From Shewanella electrodiphila (GTDB taxonomy: Bacteria; Pseudomonadota; Gammaproteobacteria; Enterobacterales; Shewanellaceae): a stretch of 64,000 bases of DNA. This document shows, in pieces, positions 19,904-29,622 of the stretch. Each line of letters opens with the position of its first letter. Position 1 is the stretch's first letter. The position numbers were made by a program, and so were the translations under genes. The notes beneath the pieces are model-generated. The model searched no databases. It saw nothing but the letters and a program-made list of their open reading frames with translations, and had not been told where the DNA came from. The stretch covers positions 248,001 through 312,000 of the forward strand of contig NZ_JAKIKU010000006.1 of NCBI RefSeq assembly GCF_023283985.1, read 5' to 3'.

Positions 19904-20320
19904 TTATGCAGGCGTTAAGTAACATTGCTGCATATAGATATTCATTGCTTTGAGTACATCGGTACGATTAATGGTGCCGATAACTTTCGAGCCTTGTACT
20001 ACGGGATAAATTTTCGGTTTAGCACCAAGCATTTGTTCTGCTAACTGTAAAATACTGCCATCAGGTGATGCGGTTAATACATCTGTCTTCATGCAATCTT
20101 TCACTGTTTCTGTCATATCACAGTGATAACTACTTTTAAGCATCACAGACAAACAATCTTGCTGTGATAAAAAGCCCACCAAGGCGCCGTCATTATCAAC
20201 CACTGCAGCACCTGCTTTATTCTTGCCTAATAAATGTTCCACCGCCGTAGCCAGTGACATATTGGCTTTTAATAAAACTGGCTGACGATCCATATATTCT
20301 GAGATTTTGATTGAATCCAT
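19904..20320 (-). CDS. CBS-domain protein
   Basis: Protein of 138 residues made of two CBS domains (about 5-58 and 70-128), which together bind adenosyl ligands and act as energy or ligand sensors; no output domain is attached. Typical strands include GAAVVDNDGALVGFLSQQD (about 39-57) and GTINRTDVLKAM. AAGGGG seven bases before the ATG at 20320 decides this start over one 17 codons upstream. Partner unknown; its position next to hrpA need not be functional. Confidence 0.82.
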   Translation of the reverse strand: MDSIKISEYMDRQPVLLKANMSLATAVEHLLGKNKAGAAVVDNDGALVGFLSQQDCLSVMLKSSYHCDMTETVKDCMKTDVLTASPDGSILQLAEQMLGAKPKIYPVVQGSKVIGTINRTDVLKAMNIYMQQCYLTPA

Positions 20321-20510
20321 AGTGATACCCCTTAAACCTTTACTTGCGCAAGCCACATGAGTTAACAACAAAAGCTAACAACACGCTCTAGTATTATTTT
20401 TGGTCTTCATATTGATTGTAGTCAAAATCCTAATAAAGCGATGATTGAATTAATAGATTGTGATATTCGATTAAACCTTTCTTTGACTAAAGCATCTTTG
20501 AATGGACCAT

Positions 20511-20539
20511 AAAAAAGCACCAGGTAATCTGATGCTTTT
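20511..20539 (-). terminator. terminator after the truncated peptidase copy
   Basis: On the minus strand GAAAAGCATCAG-N5-CTGGTGCTTTTTT: a ten-pair stem with one mismatch and six T. It lies 50 bases after the end of the partial isoaspartyl peptidase copy. Confidence 0.75.
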
Positions 20540-20589
20540 CATTTAGCTAAGCCCAATCCATTCTAACCATTAACGGCAGTATGAGCTCA

Positions 20590-20950
20590 TTACTGGTCAC
20601 GCCAAATCATAATGTTAGCTTGTTCGCCACTTTTTCGAGTCGCGCGGTACATGCCTTCTGTATTGAATAGCGTGGCAATATTACCGCGATGGTCAATAGC
20701 AATAACCCCGCCTGTTCCACCAGCAGTGATTAAGCGTTGGTTAATCACTTCATCAGCGGCTTGAATAATCGATTTTTGTTGGTATTTCACTTTAGCGCAA
20801 ATATCACCTGCCACTTGGTAACGGATGAAATATTCACCGTGTCCTGTAGCTGATACTGCGCAAACACCATTTTCAGCATAGGTGCCAGCACCAATAACAG
20901 GGGCATCACCAATTCGGCCATAGCGTTTGTTTGTCATTCCTCCAGTTTAA
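20590..20950 (-). pseudogene. 3' fragment of isoaspartyl peptidase gene
   Basis: This fragment encodes the C-terminal 115 residues of the peptidase at 21825-22853, nearly identical to it (differences mainly in the last 25 residues, e.g. ATLF for ATPF and KSGEQANIM for KNGEEAQVM). Upstream homology ends near 20950. It lacks the signal peptide, the HGGAG block and the catalytic Thr, so it cannot be an active enzyme. An in-frame ATG at 20937 exists, but no ribosome site is convincing. It is a remnant of a tandem duplication or of a recombination with an incoming copy; it keeps a good terminator. Confidence 0.88.
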
Positions 20951-21177
20951 GTCAAGGCAATTAACCCTAACATTGCTATCTAAAATAATGGGACATTAAC
21001 GCTCTAGCAAGAGAATGACTGTTTCACCAAGTAATTGATGTAGTACTACTATTCTGCTGGTGTAAAAGCAATAAACAGAACCATAGAACTAGGAATGCCA
21101 ATTAGGAAACAAGCTACCTAATTCGATAAATCAGTTGGGATCGTTGCGATTTGAGCAACAACGTTTATTTCAGACAC

Positions 21178-21201
21178 AAAAAAGCCCTAGCTGTTTGGGC
21201 T
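21178..21201 (-). terminator. weak terminator after the 130-residue protein gene
   Basis: On the minus strand AGCCC-N9-GGGCT followed by six T. The stem is only five pairs, so efficiency may be modest. Confidence 0.55.
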
Positions 21202-21222
21202 AGAGCTCGAATTGTTTATAAT

Positions 21223-21615
21223 TTATTCAGGTGCATGTTTAGCACATAAGGGATTATCATCATAAGTTGAATATGTTCTTTCGTAACATCCTTCATGTTT
21301 ACATTGCAAGCTCATATCTAACTTTAATTTACCTTTTTTTGTTATTTTAGCTGCTACTTTTTCTTTAACTTTGGGAGTACTAGATATTGTTTCACCTGTT
21401 GCTGTGTTCTCTGCTATCTGTACAGCACAGTAACCAACACCTAGTACTAGGTTTATCAAAATATAGAAAATACCAGCACCTAACACAGCAAAAACTACAG
21501 CAATTGGGTTTCCACTAGCCCCAATGATTCCGACAGCCAAAATTAAAATAACAATCACCCAGTTCACTACTTTAAATATATCTAATGCAGATTTAAATTT
21601 TCTAACTTCATTCAT
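21223..21615 (-). CDS. small membrane protein with C-terminal Cys/His motif
   Basis: Hypothetical protein of 130 residues. Two close hydrophobic helices (about 18-34 and 38-62) are followed by a Lys/Thr-rich linker and a short C-terminal motif CKHEGCYERTYS...DNPLCAKH, with Cys/Cys/Cys/His spaced like a small zinc-binding knuckle. The gene is A+T richer than its neighbours and lies between the truncated and the complete peptidase copies, which suggests that it came in with the rearrangement. No family is recognised. The ATG at 21615 has only a weak upstream purine run. Confidence 0.65.
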   Translation of the reverse strand: MNEVRKFKSALDIFKVVNWVIVILILAVGIIGASGNPIAVVFAVLGAGIFYILINLVLGVGYCAVQIAENTATGETISSTPKVKEKVAAKITKKGKLKLDMSLQCKHEGCYERTYSTYDDNPLCAKHAPE

Positions 21616-21824
21616 TATTCTTTATCTCTGTTTAAAGAGGTTAGAGTTCCGCAGCAGTTGCTTTACAAGCCTGTTGTTCTAACTTCACTTATTTCACGAT
21701 CTGGACTAGACCTAAAACCCTGATAATATGATTAATTATCATCATATTATAACATAGCCGCAAACCATCAGTATACACACCTGTCTAACCAGTAAAGCGT
21801 TCACGCTTCAACATATTGAAATAA

Positions 21825-22853
21825 TTATTTATCTCGCCAAATCATCACTTGTGCTTCTTCACCATTCTTGCGAGTCGCGCGGTACATGCCTTCGGTATTG
21901 AATGGCGTGGCAATATTACCGCGATGATCAATAGCAATAACCCCGCCTGTACCACCAGCAGTGATTAAGCGTTGGTTTATGACTTCATCAGCGGCTTGAA
22001 TAATCGATTTTTGTTGGTATTTCACTTTAGCGCAAATATCACCTGCCACTTGGTAACGGATGAAATATTCACCATGTCCTGTGGCTGATACTGCACAAAC
22101 ACCATTTTCAGCATAGGTGCCAGCGCCAATAACAGGGGCATCACCAATTCGGCCATAGCGTTTGTTTGTCATTCCCCCTGTTGAGGTACCTGCGCTAATG
22201 TTGCCTTGTTTATCTAATGCCACAGCGCCCACGGTGCCCACTTTGTATTCTGTGTCTAATTGTTGGTGCGCCGCTTGGTAATCAGCACTACTCTTGGCTT
22301 CGGCCATTTTAGCTTTAGCTCGCTGTAATCCTTCATAGCGTTTTTGAGTATTAAAGGTTTCATTGGCAACCAATGGCACACCTTGGGTTAAAGCAAACTC
22401 TTCAGCACCTTGGCCGTACAACATAACGTGCACAGATTCATCCATAACTAATCTTGCCAAATCAATAGGATTTTTTATGTGCTTAACGCCCGCAACTGCG
22501 CCTGCATTCATGGTATTACCGTCCATGATAGACGCATCCATTTCATGCTCTTCATTATGGGTATATACCGCACCTTTACCTGCATTGAAATACGGTGAAT
22601 CTTCAAGCACATTGATGGCTGTTGTGACTGCTGTAAGGCTTGAACCACCCTTTTCTAGTACCGTGTAGCCAGCATCTACTGCCTCTTTTAATTTGGCACG
22701 ATAGGCTTGTTCTTGTTCTGGCGTAAAACTGGATTTTTTGATCGTACCAGCCCCACCATGAATGGCTAATGCAAATGGCTTGTCATTATTAGCAAAAGAT
22801 ATACTGGAAAAAAGTGTCATTGAAATAGCGAAAGCGAGCGTTATTGTTTTCAT
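21825..22853 (-). CDS. iaaA: isoaspartyl peptidase/L-asparaginase, secreted
   Basis: Plant-type Ntn-hydrolase that removes isoaspartyl residues from peptides and can hydrolyse asparagine; predicted periplasmic because of the signal peptide ending SSISFA. About 342 residues. Signatures are AIHGGAGT near residue 30, then the self-cleavage site before Thr in KVGTVGAVALD (near residue 205), which becomes the N-terminal nucleophile, and TSTGGMTNKRYGRIGD just after. AAGGA is ten bases before the ATG at 22853, preferred to a TTG three codons upstream. A truncated near-copy lies downstream at 20590. Confidence 0.92.
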   Translation of the reverse strand: MKTITLAFAISMTLFSSISFANNDKPFALAIHGGAGTIKKSSFTPEQEQAYRAKLKEAVDAGYTVLEKGGSSLTAVTTAINVLEDSPYFNAGKGAVYTHNEEHEMDASIMDGNTMNAGAVAGVKHIKNPIDLARLVMDESVHVMLYGQGAEEFALTQGVPLVANETFNTQKRYEGLQRAKAKMAEAKSSADYQAAHQQLDTEYKVGTVGAVALDKQGNISAGTSTGGMTNKRYGRIGDAPVIGAGTYAENGVCAVSATGHGEYFIRYQVAGDICAKVKYQQKSIIQAADEVINQRLITAGGTGGVIAIDHRGNIATPFNTEGMYRATRKNGEEAQVMIWRDK

Positions 22854-22968
22854 TTTAAGCAAGTCCTTGATCGGTTTGTATCTTTGTAACCATTTCAGGC
22901 GGTAATTTCAATCATAACCTTGCCTGTTAGCAGTATTCTGGCGACAATAGGTTATAAGTAATTGGCCG

Positions 22969-24837
22969 TTGATAAGCATTCATTCATTGTTATCCAAATC
23001 GTTTAAGTATTGCCTAGTCATATGCGTTGCTCTCGTTTCGATAGCATCGAATTTCGCTTGGGCAAAAGATGATTGGCTAAATATCAAATTAACAGGTGCC
23101 TCTGACAAGCTTAACAAGAATATTCGAGCTCATCTGGGTGAAAGCCCCAACTCTGCAGTACAACGCCGTGCCTTCTTATTTACCGTCGAAGACAATGTTA
23201 ATGCCGCTTTAGAATCGATGGGGCATTATCACGCAAAAGTCGATATTGAAGTAACCGAAGCAGAAAAAGGCCCGTGGACATTAAATGTGTCGATTGATGA
23301 GGGCAAACCTACCATCATTGAATGGATAGACATAAAGTTCAGTGATGAGATGCTCGATGACAGCAGTTTTAATCGATGGATGAACCTGCTGACAATCAAA
23401 CCTGGCGATGTATTAAATCATGGTGTTTACTCTGAGCTTAAATCTCAACTGGTTACCTTAGCGCTAGCTCGCGGCTATTTTGATGGTTCATTCACACGCT
23501 CAGACATTGAAGTCAATCGAGATTTGAATACCGCACGGATCCACCTCTATTTTGAATCTGGTAAACGCTATTCAATTGGTAATGTCGAATTTTCAGGTCA
23601 AACCGTTAACGACGATATTTTAGAAAACCTTATCCCGTTTGATCCCCATGCCAAATATTCAACTCAGCGGCTAAATCGTTTAAATCGAAACCTGATTGAT
23701 ACAGGGTATTTCGCTGGCATTAAAGTCTTACCGCAACTTGATGGAATGTCGAATACTGAAATACCCATTAAAGTAGAATTAAGCCCGCGCCCGACACATT
23801 CATTTGAAGTGGGTTTAGGTGCTGACATTGGTAATAACGCCGAGAAATCTTCGATTGATCCAAGAGTACGACTCACTTGGCGTATGCCGCAGATTAACCG
23901 CTATGGACATACTCAAGAAACCACCATGGAGTGGTCACCGGATAAACCTAAATTCTTAACCACCTACACTATTCCATTGACTCATCCTTTAGATGACCAA
24001 CTGAAATTTCGAGTGGGTTTATTACGAGATAAATACGGGGTAACACAGGACTATAATCCTGATGACCGTAGTTACGATTACACGGGCCAGCTTGAGTCAG
24101 AAAAACGTTTAATAGGGGTGATCAGACAACAGAGGTTAGATAATGATTGGTTGTTTGGCTACTCGGTAGAATTTAACCAAGAGTTTTATAACCAGTCCGA
24201 CACCGATTATGATCCAAAGTTTTTATTATTTGGCATCGGGATTGGTAAAACCACTCGAGGCGATAATACACTCGACCCTAAATCTGGTTTCAGGCAGGTC
24301 TACAGTATTGAATACGGTAACTCAAGTTTAGGCTCAGAAATTAATTTGACTAAAATTGAAGCTAAATTTAAGTGGATTGACACTTTTTTTGACCGTCACC
24401 GCATTGTCACTCGACTCGATATGGGTGCAAATATCGCTGATTCTGATGAGATTGCTCAAATTTCACCTTCTTTGCGATATTTTGCAGGTGGCGACCAAAC
24501 CATTCGTGGTTATGGTTACCAAGAACTTGGTCCTTACATCGAATATATCAACTCTGAAGGCGGTGTATCACGTCAGGTTGTAGGTGGACGTTATCTCGTG
24601 GTGGGTAGTTTAGAATACCAGTACTATTTAACAGATACATGGCGAGTCGGCACTTTTGTTGATGCGGGTAATGCATTTGATACAGAGCAGTTTGAACCTG
24701 TTGTGTCAGTCGGCGGCGGGATCCATTGGATTTCACCTATTGGTCCGATCAAATTGGACGTCGGCGTCGGCCTAAAAGAAACCACCACGATTGATCGTTC
24801 TTGGCGAATTCACTTAACAATGGGGACAGATCTATAA
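22969..24837 (+). CDS. tamA: translocation and assembly module TamA
   Basis: Outer-membrane Omp85-family protein that works with TamB in autotransporter and outer-membrane assembly or lipid transport. About 622 residues: a signal peptide ending in NFAWA, POTRA domains (about 35-270) and a 16-strand barrel with the conserved motif SLRYFAGGDQTIRGYGYQELGP (L6 loop, QTIRGY near residue 513). No in-frame ATG lies near the start; TTG at 22969, or a TTG at 22987, is used, so the start is uncertain by a few codons. The stop codon overlaps the tamB start in TAATG, implying translational coupling. Confidence 0.93.
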   Translation: MISIHSLLSKSFKYCLVICVALVSIASNFAWAKDDWLNIKLTGASDKLNKNIRAHLGESPNSAVQRRAFLFTVEDNVNAALESMGHYHAKVDIEVTEAEKGPWTLNVSIDEGKPTIIEWIDIKFSDEMLDDSSFNRWMNLLTIKPGDVLNHGVYSELKSQLVTLALARGYFDGSFTRSDIEVNRDLNTARIHLYFESGKRYSIGNVEFSGQTVNDDILENLIPFDPHAKYSTQRLNRLNRNLIDTGYFAGIKVLPQLDGMSNTEIPIKVELSPRPTHSFEVGLGADIGNNAEKSSIDPRVRLTWRMPQINRYGHTQETTMEWSPDKPKFLTTYTIPLTHPLDDQLKFRVGLLRDKYGVTQDYNPDDRSYDYTGQLESEKRLIGVIRQQRLDNDWLFGYSVEFNQEFYNQSDTDYDPKFLLFGIGIGKTTRGDNTLDPKSGFRQVYSIEYGNSSLGSEINLTKIEAKFKWIDTFFDRHRIVTRLDMGANIADSDEIAQISPSLRYFAGGDQTIRGYGYQELGPYIEYINSEGGVSRQVVGGRYLVVGSLEYQYYLTDTWRVGTFVDAGNAFDTEQFEPVVSVGGGIHWISPIGPIKLDVGVGLKETTTIDRSWRIHLTMGTDL

Positions 24838-27800
24838 TGACTGAAAAATCTTCCCCAACGGCAGACAATACACGTTCAACGAATGGGACAATTCCTGCGG
24901 CGACACCGCCAAAGTCAGCTTTAAAAAGATGCTGGAGTGCTTTTAAACTGTCCACGCGTCTTTTTATCTACATTCCTTTACTGATACTTATCATTGTAGC
25001 CGTCTTACTTGGCACCCCTATCGGCGCTCGGATTAGTGTTTTGCTTGCCAATCAATTTGTTCCTAATCTTGAATTGGATATTCGTTCGGGCACCATTAAC
25101 AAACACCTCGAGTTTGATTATGCCAGTTGGTCAATGAATGGGGTATCCGTTGAAGTTGAAGATTTATCTTTATCCTGGGTACCTACTTGTTTGTTCAATA
25201 AACAAATTTGTGTCGACAGCTTAACAGCGAGCAAGGTCAATGTACGTGTTGCAACCGATGAATTTGATGAAGCACCTGAAGCACCTGAAGCACCTGAAGC
25301 ACCTGAAGCACCTGAAGCACCTGAAGCACCTGAAGCACAATCAATTGATGCTGAACGTCTTAATGCTGTCAACATTACACAAGACGATAATCAGCAAAGC
25401 GTAAATATACAAAACTTGGATGCAAGTGTAATTGATGCTGCACTTAATACTGATGAAACTGATGAGCCCTCACCTCTTATTTTGCCAGTGATCATCGGAC
25501 TTAACCATTTGGACTTGAATAACGTCAAAGTCAGTGTCAATGATATGCGTTACAACGCTGGACGTCTGCAGGGCAAAGCACTGTGGAATAAAAGTGGCCT
25601 TCGTGTCAGTTACCTTCACAGCCAAGATTTATTGGTAGATATTCCACTTGGCTCTGATGAGACTGATATTGATACCAAATCTGAGCAAAGTAATGCGACA
25701 GACAAGCAGGATATAGAAGAATGGGCAATGGCAAATTTGCCGGCTGTTTACATGACCTTCCCTATCTATGTTGATGAATTAACGACCACAGATAGTGTGA
25801 TGCTTTTAGGCGAACGTGAAGATACTTTTGCTCATATTGCTTTAAAAGGTAGCTACGTAGAATACTTAATCGATATTCAAGAGTTAGCAGTTACTCACCA
25901 ATATGGCGATGCAAAACTGATTGGCGATATCAGTTTAAATGATGATTACCCGATGACAATTGATGCTCAGTTCTCACTCAACAATGTCACAGAGCTTCCT
26001 GAGTTATCCAATCAAACCTTAAGCATTCAAGCTGAAAATGGCTTCGATGATTTAGCCGTAAAAGTCTCAGCATCAGGTGATATCAATATCGACTTTGAGG
26101 GTACTATTGCCTTAAGTCGTCCTGAAATGAATTATCAATTAGAAATAGCAAAGGCAGATCTGCAGTGGCCATTGGATAAGCCTGACTATTTTGCCAAGAT
26201 TGATAAGTTAACCAGTAAAGGCGATATCAACAGTCAATCAGCCATATTTGACGCCGAATTATTAAGCCCTTTTCATCCACTACTGGATGTGAACGCCAAC
26301 ATTAGTTTTGAAAGTGAACAACTCATTATCTCAAGCATTAATATCCTATCTGATGCAGGTAACATCAAAGGTAATGGTTTACTTAACTTCAAAGATGAAT
26401 TTAGCTGGCAAGCAGAACTTGAAACTGAAACCTTACAATTAGAGAAAATCAGTTATCTATACGAACTCACCGAGTTGACCAGTAACATCAATGGTCAATT
26501 ATCATCTGCCGGCACCATTGGCGATGAAACATGGCACATTGAAATCGCTGATGCCGCGCTCGATGGCTCGTTAAATGCGTTTCCATTAACTGTCAGTGGC
26601 AATATTGAGTTAAATGAGCAACTGGCGGTCAATGCCGATAACTTACATGCAACCGCACTAGGTGCTGAGCTTATTATTAATGGTCAAGCCAATAAAATTT
26701 GGGATGTCGACGCAGAGCTTACTGTGCCCGACCTTAGCCAGTGGTTGCCCCAATCTACTGGCGGCATTTACGCAAAAATTGATGTGACTGGTGATGATCA
26801 ACAACCGATTGTCGATATCACAGGTAAGGTGTTTGATTTTGAATACCTAGATATGGAAGTTGAACTGTTAAATCTTAATGCTCACTACTTACCGTTAAGC
26901 CAGCATCAATTTAAACTTAATATCACTAATGACCAGTTTACTTGGCAAGAAATCGATTTATCACAGCTGTTAATCAACGCATCAGGAAACCTAAATCAAC
27001 AACACCTTGAGTTTTCTACCGCTGGTGAATTCGCTATCAATACCATTATCGATAATAAATTCGATGAGAATAGCCAAGTATTTGATGCACAGATAAAGTC
27101 TTTATCAGTCACTCACTTTTTAGGTACATGGGCCACTGATAGAATTGTGGAGGTTATGTGGGATCAAAAAAATGGCCAAGGTAGCGTCAATCCTTTTTGT
27201 ATTAACCACCCCAACAATCACTTATGCATAGAAACTCCTGCGACGTTTGGCAAAATGGGGGATATTCAATTAACTGCTCAAGGTACGCCAGGGTTACTAT
27301 TAAAGCCTATATTGCCCACTAAATTCTCTTGGACTGGGGATTCAGATATTTCAGTCTCAGCAACTTGGTCTGAGACAGAAAAGCTTCAAGCAAATGCTGA
27401 TATCAATTTTTCAGAAGGTCAACTTGAGCTTAGGCGCACCAGCAAAGATTTTATCAATTTACACTACGATATTATACAACTCACCGCATCGCTAAACGAA
27501 CAAGTACTGCAAGCAAAACTTATTGTAGAGGCTGAAGAAATTGCCACTATCAACAGCCAAGTTACCGTCAACACAGATCCAAGTCGGGCATTAAAAGGCA
27601 ATATTAATGTTGATGCATTAAACCTATCTCACTTACAAGGTTTTTTCCCAAAACTTGAAACACTCGAAGGGATATTTGCCGCTGACTTATCACTTGAAGG
27701 CAACCTTGAAAAGCCAATGGCTAAAGGCAGTATTTCATTATCTAAAGGTGCTATTGCAACCACCAGTAATCCAACGCTTATTAATGATATAAATCTCGCC

Positions 27801-28874
27801 ATGGCGTTAAAGGGGCAAAAAGGCTTGCTTGATGGCAGTGTAGCGATGGGAGACGGCCAAGCACAAATCAATGGCACTTTATCTTGGCCTCAAGGCAGTT
27901 TCAGCGGTGACATTGATATTAACGGCGACAAACTGGCTGTTATCGAGCCGCCTATTGCTATTTTACAAGTATCCCCAGATATCAATCTCAAATTCAATAA
28001 AGAACAACTTACTTTAACCGGTAAAGTTGACATCCCAACGGGTGAAATCGCCGTTGTGCAGCTTGCTGAAGGTGGTGTGGCGGTGTCATCTGACGTCGTA
28101 TTTAAAGACTCTATCTCTGAACAAGAGCAAAGGGTTAGCCCTTATGCCATCGTCTCAGATTTAAACATTAACCTTGGCCCAGAAGTATCCATTGACGGTA
28201 TGGGGCTTAGCGGAAAACTAAACGGAACCATACTGTTGCAACAACAAGCTTTTAAACCACCGTTACTGTTTGGGGACATTAGAGTTAGCCGAGGTACTTA
28301 TAAGTTTATGGGGCAAACCTTAACCATAAGCACAGGTGATGTGCAGTTCTCAGGCCCTACTGAAGTGCCTAACTTAAATATTGAAGCGGTTCGTGAAATA
28401 AAAGAGGAAGATCTCACTGCAGGTGTCAGAGTCACAGGTACTGCAATGCGCCCTATCGTGACGTTATTTTCGAGCCCAGCTAAAGAACAAGCGGAAATTT
28501 TATCTTACATCGTGACTGGCGCTGGGTTTGGCAGTTCCACTAATGAACAAAACAGTGCTTTGATGATGGGAGCTGCACTGACATTAGGTTCGCAGTTTGG
28601 TGGTGGAGCAATCAATAACATTGGCTCTACTGCGACAGGCTTAATTGAAAAGTTTGGTTTTTCTAATGTTCAGCTCGATGCAAACGATGAGGGCCGCGTT
28701 GCAATTAGTGGTTATATTGGCGAAGACTTAATGGTGAAGTATGGTATCGGGGTATTTAACCCAGGTTACGAAATGACCGTACGATATTACATATTATCGC
28801 AATTGTACCTAGAAACGGTATCGGGCACATTGAACCAATCACTCGATATTTATTATAGCTTCAACGTCGATTAG
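24837..28874 (+). CDS. tamB: translocation and assembly module TamB
   Basis: Large AsmA-like protein anchored in the inner membrane by one helix (about residues 41-62) and crossing the periplasm as a long beta-taco; partner of TamA. 1345 residues with the C-terminal DUF490 domain (about 1000-1345) ending SLDIYYSFNVD. The ATG overlaps the tamA stop codon by one base (TAATG). An insertion not expected in E. coli TamB, a run of Glu-Ala-Pro repeats at about residues 145-168, is encoded by 9-base tandem repeats. The heptamer repeat and a terminator follow the stop codon. Confidence 0.93.
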   Translation: MTEKSSPTADNTRSTNGTIPAATPPKSALKRCWSAFKLSTRLFIYIPLLILIIVAVLLGTPIGARISVLLANQFVPNLELDIRSGTINKHLEFDYASWSMNGVSVEVEDLSLSWVPTCLFNKQICVDSLTASKVNVRVATDEFDEAPEAPEAPEAPEAPEAPEAPEAQSIDAERLNAVNITQDDNQQSVNIQNLDASVIDAALNTDETDEPSPLILPVIIGLNHLDLNNVKVSVNDMRYNAGRLQGKALWNKSGLRVSYLHSQDLLVDIPLGSDETDIDTKSEQSNATDKQDIEEWAMANLPAVYMTFPIYVDELTTTDSVMLLGEREDTFAHIALKGSYVEYLIDIQELAVTHQYGDAKLIGDISLNDDYPMTIDAQFSLNNVTELPELSNQTLSIQAENGFDDLAVKVSASGDINIDFEGTIALSRPEMNYQLEIAKADLQWPLDKPDYFAKIDKLTSKGDINSQSAIFDAELLSPFHPLLDVNANISFESEQLIISSINILSDAGNIKGNGLLNFKDEFSWQAELETETLQLEKISYLYELTELTSNINGQLSSAGTIGDETWHIEIADAALDGSLNAFPLTVSGNIELNEQLAVNADNLHATALGAELIINGQANKIWDVDAELTVPDLSQWLPQSTGGIYAKIDVTGDDQQPIVDITGKVFDFEYLDMEVELLNLNAHYLPLSQHQFKLNITNDQFTWQEIDLSQLLINASGNLNQQHLEFSTAGEFAINTIIDNKFDENSQVFDAQIKSLSVTHFLGTWATDRIVEVMWDQKNGQGSVNPFCINHPNNHLCIETPATFGKMGDIQLTAQGTPGLLLKPILPTKFSWTGDSDISVSATWSETEKLQANADINFSEGQLELRRTSKDFINLHYDIIQLTASLNEQVLQAKLIVEAEEIATINSQVTVNTDPSRALKGNINVDALNLSHLQGFFPKLETLEGIFAADLSLEGNLEKPMAKGSISLSKGAIATTSNPTLINDINLAMALKGQKGLLDGSVAMGDGQAQINGTLSWPQGSFSGDIDINGDKLAVIEPPIAILQVSPDINLKFNKEQLTLTGKVDIPTGEIAVVQLAEGGVAVSSDVVFKDSISEQEQRVSPYAIVSDLNINLGPEVSIDGMGLSGKLNGTILLQQQAFKPPLLFGDIRVSRGTYKFMGQTLTISTGDVQFSGPTEVPNLNIEAVREIKEEDLTAGVRVTGTAMRPIVTLFSSPAKEQAEILSYIVTGAGFGSSTNEQNSALMMGAALTLGSQFGGGAINNIGSTATGLIEKFGFSNVQLDANDEGRVAISGYIGEDLMVKYGIGVFNPGYEMTVRYYILSQLYLETVSGTLNQSLDIYYSFNVD
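25269..25338. repeat. in-frame 9-bp tandem repeat in tamB
   Basis: Seven identical GAAGCACCT units plus a partial eighth, encoding Glu-Ala-Pro repeats. Unit loss or gain keeps the reading frame and would only change the length of a flexible acidic-proline spacer after the first beta region. Confidence 0.95.
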
Positions 28875-28885
28875 CGTCAGTTTGC

Positions 28886-28920
28886 TATTCTCTATTCTCT
28901 ATTCTCTATTCTCTATTCTC
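28886..28920. repeat. heptanucleotide tandem repeat (TATTCTC)5
   Basis: Five exact units of TATTCTC, the reverse complement of the GAGAATA unit at 14149-14211. It begins 11 bases after the tamB stop codon. Both arrays sit just downstream of long genes and near a terminator. Confidence 0.93.
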
Positions 28921-28981
28921 ATAATTAGAACTTTAATATTTAATCCCTTTACCATTAATTTTCTCAGTAAAATTCAGACAT

Positions 28982-29008
28982 AAAAAAAGCGCCATTAGGC
29001 GCTTTTTT
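28982..29008. terminator. bidirectional terminator tamB/rplY
   Basis: AAAAAAGCGCC-ATTA-GGCGCTTTTTT, 11 base pairs with A and T runs on either side; ends both tamB (plus strand) and rplY (minus strand). Confidence 0.92.
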
Positions 29009-29023
29009 CATTCAAATTAACGA

Positions 29024-29311
29024 TTAAGCAAATTTGAAGTCAATATGTTCAACTAAAGTTTTGAACGCGTGGCGTTGCATAGCTTGAACACGTACTTTAA
29101 CTTCTTTACCATCGATAACTAGAGTTAAATCTGTGTTGTAGAAATCGTCATTCAATTGAATGTTTACGATATCTTTTTGAGCCATTTTGATTGAGATAGG
29201 CTCTTTACCTGGACCGTAGATTACAGCAGGAACTAAATTCGCATGACGTAGGCGGCGGCTCGAACCTTTCCCGATTTCAGTACGGATTTCAGCTTGGATA
29301 GTGTAAGACAT
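29024..29311 (-). CDS. rplY: 50S ribosomal protein L25
   Basis: 5S rRNA-binding ribosomal protein in the short form, 95 residues (E. coli 94), without the CTC extension. Begins [20 protein letters not shown] and contains [14 protein letters not shown]. The ATG at 29311 agrees with the family start; a longer frame exists upstream but would cover the leader. The ribosome site is poor (GAG only). A perfect 9-pair hairpin lies about 34 bases upstream in the leader, and autogenous control of rplY by L25 is known in E. coli, so similar control is likely. Confidence 0.96.
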   Translation of the reverse strand: MSYTIQAEIRTEIGKGSSRRLRHANLVPAVIYGPGKEPISIKMAQKDIVNIQLNDDFYNTDLTLVIDGKEVKVRVQAMQRHAFKTLVEHIDFKFA

Positions 29312-29344
29312 GTGTTTCTCACTTAATAAAAAAAATAAATTGAT

Positions 29345-29369
29345 GTTGTTATTTTCGACCAATAACAAC
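29345..29369 (-). promoter_or_regulatory. rplY leader hairpin
   Basis: On the minus strand GTTGTTATT-N7-AATAACAAC, a perfect 9-base stem with loop GGTCGAA, placed 34 bases before the rplY start codon, which itself lacks a good Shine-Dalgarno. Candidate L25 autoregulatory leader element. Confidence 0.5.
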
Positions 29370-29622
29370 TCGTGCTTGTTTAATACATATGCTGGTTACA
29401 CAAAAGTTGGTATTTGAACCAAATCGATTGATTAAACTAAAGCTAATTAAACCAAAGCGCGCAGATTCTAACACAGCTCATTAAGCTCAACAAGTTATTA
29501 GCATTGATTTCATACCATTCGCTCTGTTCATTAAGCGTAAAAAACGCATAGTTGCATGACTAAAAGCTACTTTACTTAACACTTGAACCAATACTTTGAT
29601 TATTAATGACAGAAATGAAATT

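Noticed and set aside
20590..20937. Functional short asparaginase gene
   Set aside because: The catalytic Thr and the whole alpha-subunit region are missing, so it is a fragment, not an enzyme gene.
25118..25375. Minus-strand frame of 85 codons with repeated Gly-Ala-Ser
   Set aside because: It is the antisense of the Glu-Ala-Pro repeat in tamB and has no ribosome site.
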